From: CAZLMG01 sp964560765 | GTDB lineage: Bacteria; Bdellovibrionota_B; Oligoflexia; Oligoflexales; CAZLMG01 | DNA: 64,000 nt | Reading direction: 5' to 3' | NCBI GenBank assembly: GCA_964560765.1 | Contig: CAZLMG010000003.1 | Span: 124,001-188,000 of the forward strand | In this document: positions 44,332 to 53,207 of the stretch, piece after piece | Layout: the number at the start of each line of letters is the position of its first letter | Position numbering within the stretch: position 1 is the first letter of the stretch | Program-made: the position numbers and the translations under genes | The notes under the pieces: model-generated | What the model was told of the DNA's origin: nothing | Database searches by the model: none | Seen by the model: only the letters and a program-made list of their open reading frames with translations

Positions 44332-46229
44332 ACGATTTCACACAGCACCAAAGCGCTGGATCAAAACAAGATGGAATTGGGTTGATCGAAGCCGTTCTAG
44401 TCATCGGAATTTTTGCCATTGTGGTGATGGGTTTTGGTCGCTTGCAGATGACAGCAAAACTCGCAAAGCGGCAGGCCGTGCAAACAGGACAGGCTCAAGA
44501 CTTGGCCCACTATATTCGCCAGCGAATTGACTGCGCAGAAACAGCCATACAACCACAATGCGCAACCGATCCTAGCGCGATCGTCGAGGCCAAGGCCTGC
44601 GATGGTTCTATTCTGCTCGAACAAAAAGCGCCATTCTCGGAAATCGTCAACTGGCGCGTACGAGCAAAATGCGGCACCTCGATTGGCTCGAATCGATTGG
44701 TGCTTGAGTATCAAGCTATAAATTCAGATGCAGATACCTGGAAGCCCATGAATCGCGGCATACCCGTCGTGTGCGGGGGAGGCCCTGTCGCCAAAGGGCC
44801 CCTGCGCAAGGCTGTCGCTGGTGGCGGATTTACTTGTGGTGTGATCAACAGTCGCGTGCACTGCGTTGGAGTAAACTACAATGGAGTGCTTGGTGATCTG
44901 GCGGCAGTACCTCCGTACCAAAGCGCACCTGAGTCAACGACAGTTATGCCCGAGACGCCGGTCGACTCCAAGCACATGGTCCGCTGCTTTTCACCGATCA
45001 AGGGCCTCCCCAATCTCGAGCCTGATCAAATCTTTGCCGGTCCCGAAAACGTTTGCGCCAAGTACGGAGCTGAGTTGTGGTGCTGGGGCAATGACTTCGC
45101 TAGCCGCGTCACAGGCGGAGTCAACCTCGAGGGCACACACGGAGATAGTCTCGAACTTTCCGCGGAAGCATACGCTAGCCAACCCACTCGGTTTGGCTGG
45201 ACGCAAGCACCTGTCAAGGAGATCGTCCATGCGGGAGAGCAGGTTTCCTGCGTCGTCTTGGAAAATGGTCGAGCCCAATGTTGGGGTCGCGGCGGCCGTG
45301 GCGCCTTGGGTACACAACAAAGCCTAGTGATCACCACCACGAATCTCCATTATGGTGATCCCTGTACGGTTTGGGGCACACAGTATGGAATGCAGTGCCG
45401 CTATCCTGACTCGCATATTTTGTTACCAAGCCAAAACTATGCTGGCCATGTTTCATCCTATGACTGGACTGGAGCGGGCCCCCATTATCCAAACTTTGGC
45501 CTTGCAGTCACAAAAATCGCAAGCTCTGGTAAACACACTTGCATGCTCGATAGCGGTGGAGTGGCTTGCTGGGGCTTGCATGCTGACGGCCAATTGGGCG
45601 ATCCCATCACCGTAGCCGGATACAACTACTTCCCCTATGCGGACAGTCGGCATTTCAATGCGCCGGTCTTAGCAATTCCTCCTCCGGCACTCGCCGCCCA
45701 CCGCGTCACCGATATCGCAGTCGGCGACCGACACACCTGCGCCGTGGCTCGTGGCGGAGTCCGCTGCTGGGGCGATAACTCCAAGAGGCAGCTGGGAAGG
45801 GTTCATCACCTAACCCCCGATAGACCTAGTTACGACGTATTGGATCTGTCTCCAGGAGCTGGCGTGACGGCCATTGCTGCGGCTGGCGACCGAACATGTG
45901 TGATCGCCAACGGCGCGGTCAAGTGCTGGGGTGACTTATGGAATGGGCTGACAACGGCCATTCCGACCCAGATCGAGGGATTGGAGAGCGGCGTTACTAG
46001 TATCAACATGGGGTGGGGTGGTCACGCCTGCGCTGAAAGAGACGGTCAATCCTACTGTTGGGGCATGAACGACTGGGGACAGTTAGGCACTGGCGAAAAT
46101 GGCTATGAATTCGGCCGCCACGTCATGCACGCTGTCGCTCCCCGCTGCGACGGCTCCGCAAATTCTGGTGGATCGGGCGGAGCAGGCGAACCCGTCCATG
46201 TTATCAGGCAGTGTGGGCAACGCCAATAG
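44328..46229 (+). CDS. Prepilin fused to an RCC1 beta-propeller
   Basis: The product has 633 residues from ATG 44328. A 17-residue leader ending KQDG is followed by IGLIEAVLVIGIFAIVVMGFGRL, a prepilin peptidase site with Glu5 and the pilin helix. A small Cys-containing pilin head (about 40-155) comes next. From about residue 165 to 625 there are RCC1 repeats, each with a G.H.C.(L/V)...G...CWG core (FTCGVINSRVHC, CVVLENGRAQCWG, HTCMLDSGGVACWG, HTCAVARGGVRCWG, RTCVIANGAVKCWG, HACAERDGQSYCWG). The tail is Gly/Ser-rich. A minor pilin carrying a propeller would present it at the tip of a pilus or pseudopilus, plausibly as an adhesin. It is followed by another prepilin gene. Confidence 0.87.
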   Translation: MNDFTQHQSAGSKQDGIGLIEAVLVIGIFAIVVMGFGRLQMTAKLAKRQAVQTGQAQDLAHYIRQRIDCAETAIQPQCATDPSAIVEAKACDGSILLEQKAPFSEIVNWRVRAKCGTSIGSNRLVLEYQAINSDADTWKPMNRGIPVVCGGGPVAKGPLRKAVAGGGFTCGVINSRVHCVGVNYNGVLGDLAAVPPYQSAPESTTVMPETPVDSKHMVRCFSPIKGLPNLEPDQIFAGPENVCAKYGAELWCWGNDFASRVTGGVNLEGTHGDSLELSAEAYASQPTRFGWTQAPVKEIVHAGEQVSCVVLENGRAQCWGRGGRGALGTQQSLVITTTNLHYGDPCTVWGTQYGMQCRYPDSHILLPSQNYAGHVSSYDWTGAGPHYPNFGLAVTKIASSGKHTCMLDSGGVACWGLHADGQLGDPITVAGYNYFPYADSRHFNAPVLAIPPPALAAHRVTDIAVGDRHTCAVARGGVRCWGDNSKRQLGRVHHLTPDRPSYDVLDLSPGAGVTAIAAAGDRTCVIANGAVKCWGDLWNGLTTAIPTQIEGLESGVTSINMGWGGHACAERDGQSYCWGMNDWGQLGTGENGYEFGRHVMHAVAPRCDGSANSGGSGGAGEPVHVIRQCGQRQ

Positions 46230-46284
46230 AACGCGCATGACTCTCGTCGGTGGAAATGAAGTGCGCGCAGAGCCAGGAGGCCAT

Positions 46285-46785
46285 ATGCAGATCAGGGACG
46301 ACCATGCAGGCTTTTCATTGATTTCTGTGATGATCGCTATCGGCATCATCGGAATCATGAGCCAAATCATGATGCAGTACACCAGCAATACGATGCGCGC
46401 CGCACAGTTGCACCAAATTCATTCTGACTACGAAATCGTTCGCCAAACTCTGCGTCGTCGCGTCGATTGCATGCAAACCGTTAACCCTCGACCCGTGGCG
46501 GCTTGCGACGATATGACGGCCTCGACGGTTGACGTGCGAGACGAATCTGGCAACGTCATCATCAGCAAGAATGTGCTTGAACCAGTCAATTGGCTTGGCG
46601 CTTATCATCTGCGTGCCGTCTGCCTTCCACACCCAGTGGGTCACCCGACAGAACGAGCCATTTATATCAGTATTCGAGCTACAAAGGGCCTGGGAGACCC
46701 GCAGCCACTCCTACACCCATTACACCCTTCGCAAGAAATGGAATGGACGCAGCTATTTAACGTCCCGGTGTGCATGGTGCTTTAA
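46285..46785 (+). CDS. Prepilin-like protein lacking Glu5
   Basis: The product has 166 residues. ATG 46285 has AGGAGG four bases upstream; longer frames overlap the previous gene. The nine-residue leader MQIRDDHAG precedes FSLISVMIAIGIIGIMSQIMMQY, a prepilin cleavage site and hydrophobic helix in which Ser stands in place of the usual Glu5. That absence is characteristic of the tip-most GspK/PilX-like component. The head has four Cys. It lies 55 bases after the prepilin-RCC1 gene and is likely its partner in a pilus-tip complex. Confidence 0.85.
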   Translation: MQIRDDHAGFSLISVMIAIGIIGIMSQIMMQYTSNTMRAAQLHQIHSDYEIVRQTLRRRVDCMQTVNPRPVAACDDMTASTVDVRDESGNVIISKNVLEPVNWLGAYHLRAVCLPHPVGHPTERAIYISIRATKGLGDPQPLLHPLHPSQEMEWTQLFNVPVCMVL

Positions 46786-46879
46786 TTTCATCGCCTAGAT
46801 ATGCCAATCAATCGACGTTGACTTGCCATTCGGCATTGGTTAACATTTTTGCCTTCAACCCATGAGGAGATGTCGGGCT

Positions 46880-47407
46880 ATGCGTCGCACCATCATCTTT
46901 ATTTCCATCGCATCGTATTCGTTCCAAGCGGCGGCGCAAACTTCTCCACCACCTCCCATGGCACCCATTTCTGCGCCGTCTATTTCCACCACTTTCGGAG
47001 CCAACAACCAATACTATGAGTTAAGCGTGCAAGGTGTTGGTAAGTTTATGGAGGCACTCAAGGTCGATGAACCGACGGCGTACACCGAGCTGCAGCCAGC
47101 CTATGACGATCTAGTCTTTCAGAGAAATCTTGCCTGGGGATCGGCGATCGGCGGTGTCGCCGTTGGTGCGCTGATGGTTACGAGCGGTATCTCAGACCTC
47201 GAAAACAAGGGTTCGATGTTTACCGCAGGCATCTTTACGATCATGGCTGCACCGAGTCTTTACTTTTTATTTAGACCCGGTCACGAGGATTTTCTCGACT
47301 TCATCAACCAACACAATCGCCTGAAGCGATCGGATCCGATACGCATTGGACTGAACACATCCCCGAGCGGTCGCGGACTGTCGTTGAGCCTGTCCCTGCA
47401 GCTCTAG
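46880..47407 (+). CDS. Exported protein with two hydrophobic segments
   Basis: The product has 175 residues from ATG 46880; ATG 46862 is the alternative. Residues 1-19 are a signal peptide ending AAA, followed by a Pro/Ser-rich linker. Two hydrophobic segments (AWGSAIGGVAVGALMVTSGI, and FTAGIFTIMAAPSLYFLF) could be a membrane hairpin. The C-terminus is polar and ends SLSLSLQL, a possible beta-strand. A 24-base stretch coding KVDEPTAY is repeated at the end of the next gene. It follows the prepilin genes. Function unknown. Confidence 0.7.
   Translation: MRRTIIFISIASYSFQAAAQTSPPPPMAPISAPSISTTFGANNQYYELSVQGVGKFMEALKVDEPTAYTELQPAYDDLVFQRNLAWGSAIGGVAVGALMVTSGISDLENKGSMFTAGIFTIMAAPSLYFLFRPGHEDFLDFINQHNRLKRSDPIRIGLNTSPSGRGLSLSLSLQL
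47060..47083 (+). repeat. 24-base imperfect direct repeat, copy 1
   Basis: This copy lies inside the coding region of the 46880-47407 gene and differs from the second copy (48579-48602) at one position (GATGAA versus GGTGAA). It encodes KVDEPTAY in frame. Confidence 0.75.
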
Positions 47408-47473
47408 CCCATGCCGCGGGAATCTATTTATTGTGCGGCCGTCTACCAGGACGGCTAGATTAAGTGGATCCTA

Positions 47474-48589
47474 ATGCCAAGATTGAAACTCAACCGATTC
47501 AACGCGTTTTGTGCCATTTGGTTGGCCTGGTGCTCTTTAAGTTGGTGCGCGTGGGCTGATTGCAAGAGACTTCAAGAATCGTTCGCGCAGTCAAACTCTA
47601 CATCGGGCGGACTTTTTCCCCATCAGAAATACCCAGACTTGCATCGACTGGAGACAGGTTGGAATTTGTATCGGTACGTCACAGTCGATGGCCAGCAACT
47701 TTTGAGCCGAGAGGCCATCATTGATTTTCAAGCGCCTCGTGATGGAGCTCAAAGCGATCGCGTGCAGAGGATTCGTCAGTTGATTTTGGATCAAGGCTCG
47801 AAGGCCTTCGACCACTTGATGACTCAACAGGCGCTGGTTGGATTCAACAGAACAACGCCAAGGTTGACCCTTCCAGCGTCAGAAACCACGGAGGGCTTCT
47901 ACTTTGCTAAGCCCAATCAAACTGGGCCACTTTCCATCAAGCTGCTAGGTCGATTCCAGAAATCATCGGAAATGCCAGTATTGTCGTGGCGAAAATCTGA
48001 TGTGGAATCCACTGAAGTCGGCCTTGTCATGGCGCCAAGTCCACAAGATATTACCTGGTACATTTTAGTGCAGGAGCGGAACCCGGCAACTGGAATAGCT
48101 GAAACTGCATACCGAATTCACGATATGGAAAAGCTCGGGCAATCCTTAGCAGGTGCTGTCGTGCCGGAGGGAGCGGCCGCTCGCACCGAAGCTGTGGTCG
48201 CTTGGGCGCGACAGCAAGTCGAAGCAGGAACGATATCATACGATCCATTCGCTAATGTCCTCATCGACTTTGAGGCGCGAATGGCCCTCCCCAGGCAACT
48301 TTTGAATCAAGGTACTGAGACCACCGAGCGAGCCCACGAGCTTCTCAATTACCTAGCTTCCAAGGTGTCGGATCTTACACCTTACCTTGAACGCTCTGAG
48401 GCTCGCCAAGCCTTGACCATCATCCTTGAAGGCCTGGAAGTTTATAGTGCGTTTCGAAGTTCCCAAAAAGGCTCGGACGCCGGAGTTCGAAAGATTCTCG
48501 AAGACCCAGCTGTCTCGGCAAAATTAGATAAGACATTGGCGATCTACCGCCGACTGGTGACAATTAATGGCGGCGCTGAAGGTCGGTGA
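47474..48589 (+). CDS. Secreted protein of unknown function
   Basis: The product has 371 residues. ATG 47474 has no strong SD. Residues about 1-29 are a signal peptide (FCAIWLAWCSLSWCAWA). The first half is beta-rich (VGLVMAPSPQDITWYILVQ); the second half is helical with long amphipathic helices (ARQQVEAGTISYDPFANVLIDFEARM, SEARQALTIILEGLEVYSAFRSSQ). No family recognised. The stop codon lies inside a repeat (48579-48602) also found in the preceding gene, and the alternative frame continues as LKVGEPTAYELLRRQGLPAYL, so the true C-terminus may have been changed by a frameshift. Confidence 0.7.
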   Translation: MPRLKLNRFNAFCAIWLAWCSLSWCAWADCKRLQESFAQSNSTSGGLFPHQKYPDLHRLETGWNLYRYVTVDGQQLLSREAIIDFQAPRDGAQSDRVQRIRQLILDQGSKAFDHLMTQQALVGFNRTTPRLTLPASETTEGFYFAKPNQTGPLSIKLLGRFQKSSEMPVLSWRKSDVESTEVGLVMAPSPQDITWYILVQERNPATGIAETAYRIHDMEKLGQSLAGAVVPEGAAARTEAVVAWARQQVEAGTISYDPFANVLIDFEARMALPRQLLNQGTETTERAHELLNYLASKVSDLTPYLERSEARQALTIILEGLEVYSAFRSSQKGSDAGVRKILEDPAVSAKLDKTLAIYRRLVTINGGAEGR

Positions 48590-48602
48590 ACCGACGGCGT
48601 AC
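48579..48602 (+). repeat. 24-base imperfect direct repeat, copy 2
   Basis: It matches 47060-47083 at 23 of 24 positions and spans the TGA stop of the 47474-48589 gene. In the +2 frame it would encode KVGEPTAY, equivalent to KVDEPTAY of copy 1. Confidence 0.75.
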
Positions 48603-48631
48603 GAGTTACTGAGGCGTCAAGGGTTACCCGC

Positions 48632-51025
48632 CTACTTGACACACTTCCTATCGAAGGCTACCCCACTCGCCGGAATTAACTGCCGAGGAGCAGGTGTCGC
48701 AACGCCTGTATCTTCATTCACATCGTGAATCGAGATTCCGCAATCGGACATGACGAACAATGTTTGATCTGCAACATTGCTGTCGTCGAAGCCAAAGGCA
48801 TAAGCACCAGGAACACGACTGTAGCTCGCCAAGCCCGTGACGAGATTGAAGGTGTAGTTTGTCGGCGCCGTTTGCCGCAGCAATGCTGGCCAAGATTGGC
48901 TATGGCCGATATGCACCGGGTCGCTGACTTGTCCATCCTGCGTCACGCGCATAGCATAGATACCAGTTGTCGCCGGATCTGGCTCTCGTGGCTCATAGAA
49001 CGCGCGATCGTAAGGCTTGTTTTCCTTCATCGTTGCGACAGCTGTGTAGATAACAACGGATCCATCAAGTTTCCCGGTCGCTAATTCGACACCACCGATG
49101 GTATACGCGTTCGCGGTGGTCGTTGAGCCACGACCTCCCGCTGTTAGTTTTTCGACGACGTCATATTGAGGTCCGTCGCTGCCAATACCCTTGAGCACGT
49201 GCGCCGCCAGAATGGGTGTTCGCACGCGCGGAATCTGGTCGGCAATGCCATGCGTGGTCGGATCTAGCATTTCAAAGCCAGCGCCTAGGTACATTTTCGG
49301 CAACGCTGTGGAAACGTCGTAATGCGTTGGTACCATAAAGGGAGCGATCCCCGTACGCAAGTCAGGCTGTTTGCGTAGCTGCCGGAGAGGATTATCTAAG
49401 TCGAAGGGATTTACTTGATAGGTGAACATAGGATCAATTCTCAGCGGCCGCGTCATGGTCGAAACGTTATAAGTGTTTACGTCCTTGGCGCGCGCAGAAG
49501 TCGACATTGTCGGCACAAACCCCACGCCAAAATTGACGGGGACTTCTGCCAGAAGGTCTAACTCCATCGTCTGATCATTTGCCTGCCAAATCATGAGCGC
49601 ATTGCTCAATTCACGTTCCGCCGCAAAGACATCTGTAATGGAGAATCCGCCATGCTCGCTTGGAGACAGATACTTGCCGGGAATTCGCGTGACCAATAGT
49701 GCAAACCGACCTCGATCGTAGGATATCGCCACAGCGGAGAATGCAGGATCAACCAAACCCGAACCCGCATGCTGTGGATTCTGCATGTATACTTTGTCAC
49801 CATCCACATATGACAATGAAAAATTCAACTCGCTCTGCAGGTCCATGGCCGCCGTCAAATACTGACGAGTATCCTGGCCGATATTCGCATGTAAAATGAA
49901 CGATCTTTGCCCCATCAAGAAGCCACCGATACCACCAGCCTGTCGCTGAAGTGAGGTCGATGTCTTAGTGGTCGTAGTTATCAATGCAACTCGCGCGTCG
50001 GGCGTTAACTTTGTACCCTTTGGCACCGTCAATCCTGCACAGGCCTCAGGATCTCCGTGTTCAATCAGCTCGCGAACAGTTGGCGTGGTCAATAGAAAGT
50101 CGGGCCCCGCCAAAGCTAGGCTTCCAGGGACAATGTACGCTGTGGAAGAAGATTCAGCCCCAGATAAAGAAAGCACAGTCGGGGTCGTAGTTGGCTCCAC
50201 ATTTACTAGGGCTTCTACGCTTGGGGTTGGGGTTGAGGACTTTTCTTGTCCGGGTTTGGCTCCTTCGTCAGATTGGATGTGGCTAAGCCATTTGTTGCCA
50301 CCGCCGACGCCACTTCCCATTCCAGTTTTTGAGCCCTCTTGCCCGTTCCCAGGAGCACCGGCACCATTGTCTTTATCTCCCTGATCACCGCAAGTCTCTG
50401 GCCCGCCACCAATACTCGGTACAGCTAATCCGTCGTTGCCACGGCATTGCTGCTGCGCAAATGCCGATGTGTGCTTCACCCACATTTGCCAGAGGCCGCG
50501 AAATGGCACACTCCAAGTCAGGCTCGCTCCGCTACCTGCAAAATCAGCGACCACGTCAATTTTCGTGTCGTCTTGTAAACTGCGCCGCAAGAACGCAAAT
50601 CGAACCAGTCCGGGTGCATTCGGCCAGATATCGCGAAAGTGCCGTTGTTCAATGCGCCCATACTTGCCCTGCGCATCCCGCGTGTAGGTATCTAAACTTT
50701 GTTCGCCAATGTTGACGACTAAGACTTGACCATCTGCCGATAAGACTGAATGCCATTCCAGACGATGGGGGGTTGTTCCCCCTTCCGCCAACAAACTTGC
50801 AATGGACTGCTGCGCCTGGCTCAAGACTGACCCAGCAAGGCCTAGCGATGAAGGGCCCGCCAGCATTCCACGCAAGTCAGAGCAGGACTGACCAGCCGTA
50901 TAGTTGCTGGACGTCTTTATCTTCGTTGCTTTTCGTGACTGCTCATTTTCGCCAAAGCATCCGCTGGCCAGTAATACCATGACCGATAGCACCTTCGGCG
51001 CAGAGATTAGTCGACCGAACTTCAT
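48632..51025 (-). CDS. Large lipoprotein of unknown function
   Basis: The product has 797 residues from ATG 51025, with GAGGGAAG about seven bases upstream; the longer frame to 51103 is unsupported. MKFGRLISAPKVLSVMVLLASGC is a clear lipoprotein signal (Cys23). Next is a helical region, then a Gly/Lys/Asp-rich low-complexity linker (about 215-280) and a Thr/Pro/Ser-rich linker (STPTPSVEALVNVEPTTTPT). The C-terminal ~450 residues are beta-rich with no recognisable family; the last ~200 look propeller-like (VELATGKLDGSVVIYTAVATM, VTQDGQVSDPVHIGHSQSW). It is a good candidate surface protein. Confidence 0.82.
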   Translation of the reverse strand: MKFGRLISAPKVLSVMVLLASGCFGENEQSRKATKIKTSSNYTAGQSCSDLRGMLAGPSSLGLAGSVLSQAQQSIASLLAEGGTTPHRLEWHSVLSADGQVLVVNIGEQSLDTYTRDAQGKYGRIEQRHFRDIWPNAPGLVRFAFLRRSLQDDTKIDVVADFAGSGASLTWSVPFRGLWQMWVKHTSAFAQQQCRGNDGLAVPSIGGGPETCGDQGDKDNGAGAPGNGQEGSKTGMGSGVGGGNKWLSHIQSDEGAKPGQEKSSTPTPSVEALVNVEPTTTPTVLSLSGAESSSTAYIVPGSLALAGPDFLLTTPTVRELIEHGDPEACAGLTVPKGTKLTPDARVALITTTTKTSTSLQRQAGGIGGFLMGQRSFILHANIGQDTRQYLTAAMDLQSELNFSLSYVDGDKVYMQNPQHAGSGLVDPAFSAVAISYDRGRFALLVTRIPGKYLSPSEHGGFSITDVFAAERELSNALMIWQANDQTMELDLLAEVPVNFGVGFVPTMSTSARAKDVNTYNVSTMTRPLRIDPMFTYQVNPFDLDNPLRQLRKQPDLRTGIAPFMVPTHYDVSTALPKMYLGAGFEMLDPTTHGIADQIPRVRTPILAAHVLKGIGSDGPQYDVVEKLTAGGRGSTTTANAYTIGGVELATGKLDGSVVIYTAVATMKENKPYDRAFYEPREPDPATTGIYAMRVTQDGQVSDPVHIGHSQSWPALLRQTAPTNYTFNLVTGLASYSRVPGAYAFGFDDSNVADQTLFVMSDCGISIHDVNEDTGVATPAPRQLIPASGVAFDRKCVK

Positions 51026-51160
51026 CTGAGCTTCCCTCATTCCTAGGAACATAAGCAGGTATGTCGAGTATCGGCTACGCCCGGTGTAAACTTTACCTCT
51101 CAAGAATGAAAATGGGATGCCGAATGCATAGACAGTAACTTTCGGAAGGATCTTCGCGAG

Positions 51161-52285
51161 ATGAGCCAGACTTTGCGGCGCATCACTGTCGAGCAGGAGT
51201 TTTCAGCTGTGAGTCCGGCTCTTGGAAGAGCGGCTCCGCAGACCGAAGCTCGAGCCTTGCACTTGGTAGGTCCAGTAGGGGACGCCCTCCTACTTGGAGG
51301 ATTTTCTGTTGGTGCCGCAGCCATGTTTATGGCGTTTGTTCCAAAGTATGCAGATTCCTCGAATGTGCTTTCCGTGGTGATTTTGGGCCGATTCGTGCTG
51401 GAAATGCCGCACTTTATGGCCACGTACCTGATGTTTTACGGGGATCGTCGCCAAGACATCCTAGCTTCTAAGCGTTATAGATTCTTTGGTGTTATCTTGC
51501 CGACGATCTTAGCTCTCTATCTCGGCACGGCGCTGCTTTCCGAGTCGCGCACCATGCTTGAGTGGGCCATCCACGCCATGTTCTTTTCCGTGGGGCATCA
51601 CTACGTCAAACAGTTCTTTGGCGTCATTCTCGCGACATCCCATCGCCATGGCTTTATTTGGGCAGGCTGGGAGCGAGCCGCACTCCGCGCTTGTCTGTAC
51701 CCATTGTGGGTCGTCGCGTTCATTTCGCACAATCACCAGATAGATCAGATACTGTACGGGTTCCCGTATCGAACTCTCAACATTCCGGACACTGTCAAAG
51801 CCGCCAATCAATGGCTGATAGCGCTGACTGCGGCCCTATTGGGGTTGGTCTTGATGCGGCAATGGCTTGTCCAGCGGCGCTGGTCAGGCGGAACAAGCAT
51901 CGTTGTTCTGGTCGCACTCTTTGTGTGGATGCTACCATGGACTCAACATCCCTTATTCCTAATGATGATTCCTGCATTTCATTCGCTGCAGTACCTAACA
52001 GTTTACTTTTCCGTGAAGCAAAGCGAGGCGCGTCAGTATGTTGGAAGTTCTCGGAAGGTGGTGCAAGCACAGATGATCAAATTAGCCGCAATCCTGCTCG
52101 GCGCGAGCTATTTGGTGCTGAGCGTCATCCCTTCAACCATTGACAAATTGATCGCCATGAACCCTGAAATATTCGGCACTAGCGTTTTTCTTCTCTGCGC
52201 CATGGTCTTTGTCAACCTGCACCACTACGGTCTTGATCATATTTTGTGGCGCCGCGATCATCCACAGATCCGCAACCACCTTTGA
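51161..52285 (+). CDS. Polytopic membrane protein with His-rich motifs
   Basis: The product has 374 residues from ATG 51161. It has about eight hydrophobic segments and no signal peptide. Histidines cluster at membrane borders: VGHHYVKQFFG near residue 145, SHNHQ, and VNLHHYGLDHILWRRDHP near the C-terminus. The HHY...DH...W pattern is the kind of metal-binding arrangement found in membrane di-iron hydroxylases/desaturases and Brp/Blh-like oxygenases. I do not recognise an exact family, so an oxygenase-like role is only a suggestion. Confidence 0.75.
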   Translation: MSQTLRRITVEQEFSAVSPALGRAAPQTEARALHLVGPVGDALLLGGFSVGAAAMFMAFVPKYADSSNVLSVVILGRFVLEMPHFMATYLMFYGDRRQDILASKRYRFFGVILPTILALYLGTALLSESRTMLEWAIHAMFFSVGHHYVKQFFGVILATSHRHGFIWAGWERAALRACLYPLWVVAFISHNHQIDQILYGFPYRTLNIPDTVKAANQWLIALTAALLGLVLMRQWLVQRRWSGGTSIVVLVALFVWMLPWTQHPLFLMMIPAFHSLQYLTVYFSVKQSEARQYVGSSRKVVQAQMIKLAAILLGASYLVLSVIPSTIDKLIAMNPEIFGTSVFLLCAMVFVNLHHYGLDHILWRRDHPQIRNHL

Positions 52286-52405
52286 ATAGGCCGCCGATTC
52301 ATCACGGATCCTGCAACGGGATATTCTTTTTCGGTAAAGCCTCCGACCAACAATAAAATGAACTGGCACAGGACCAATCCGAATCCACCCCACAGGCATC
52401 ACGAC

Positions 52406-53062
52406 TCAGGGGCGCTCGAAAATCTGCCATCTGCTTCGATCCGTATAGTCCGGCCAATATTGCATGGCTGCGCCCAGATTCTCCGGGGTAAACGTCGTCA
52501 ACATGCCAATGACGTTCGCCCGCGACGCGCGCGCTGCCTGGGCTCCAACTGGCGAATCTTCGAACACCAGGGTCTCCTCGGGCGTGGCATGCAGTGCCTG
52601 CATGGATCTTAGATAGATCTCGGGGTGCGGCTTCGGATGGACCACGTCATTCACGGTAAAGATGGAACTAAACAGATCGTGCCAATCGTATCGGTCTAAG
52701 AACGGGCGAATATCGGATCGATTGGCGCTGGTGGCGATGCCAAACCGAATATTCTGAGAACGAATGAAGTTGAGAAACTCAATGACGCCAGGCACGAGTG
52801 TCGATTCCTGCAAGGCGATCTGAGGATAAGTCGCTATTTTCCATTGCAGGATCTCTGCTGCTGAAACCACGCCACCCCAGTGCTGGGCGAGCTCCTCCGA
52901 ACAGTCCTTGTCGGTGCGTCCAACCATTCGATGAAAGAAGCCTGGCGGCATGCTCAAGCCTTTGTCACGAGCGGGGCGCTCGAATGCGGCATAGTGCGCA
53001 GGCTCGCTCATCACCAGCACACCATCGAAATCGAATACGATGGCTTTGAAACTGCGTGCGAT
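52406..53062 (-). CDS. HAD-superfamily phosphatase (beta-phosphoglucomutase-like), apparent ATC start
   Basis: The product has 218 residues if it begins at ATC 53062-53060. The first standard start (GTG 53020) would remove the catalytic motif. Just upstream in frame is KAIVFDFDGVLV, motif I with the Asp nucleophile and acid/base Asp, which every active HAD needs. GGAGG (53072-53068) lies exactly five bases before ATC-GCA-CGC, and no ATG, GTG or TTG occurs in frame before the upstream stop. Motif II Ser/Thr is in IATSANR, motif III Lys in PKPHPEIYL, and motif IV is VFEDSPVGAQAA. It is divergent from a DUF5690-like transporter gene. Confidence 0.85.
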   Translation of the reverse strand: MARSFKAIVFDFDGVLVMSEPAHYAAFERPARDKGLSMPPGFFHRMVGRTDKDCSEELAQHWGGVVSAAEILQWKIATYPQIALQESTLVPGVIEFLNFIRSQNIRFGIATSANRSDIRPFLDRYDWHDLFSSIFTVNDVVHPKPHPEIYLRSMQALHATPEETLVFEDSPVGAQAARASRANVIGMLTTFTPENLGAAMQYWPDYTDRSRWQIFERP

Positions 53063-53067
53063 GGTTA

Positions 53068-53072
53068 CCTCC
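53068..53072 (-). promoter_or_regulatory. Shine-Dalgarno site deciding the ATC start
   Basis: On the minus strand GGAGG stands five bases before ATC at 53062-53060, optimal spacing. It is the only strong SD in the region and supports initiation at the ATC, or a recently mutated ATG. Confidence 0.7.
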
Positions 53073-53207
53073 TGGTACTGAGAAGCCCTGTTTCCGATAC
53101 ATCCGTCAAAGCAGCCGTGCGTTGCTCGATCTTTTGAATCAGATTAGTATACCCAAAAGTTGCATCACGCACTTCTAGAGACCACAGATTCTGATTAGGG
53201 GGCTGCT

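Noticed and set aside
52406..53020. HAD phosphatase starting at GTG 53020
   Set aside because: This start would delete the catalytic Asp motif; the conserved N-terminus continues upstream to an SD-supported ATC.
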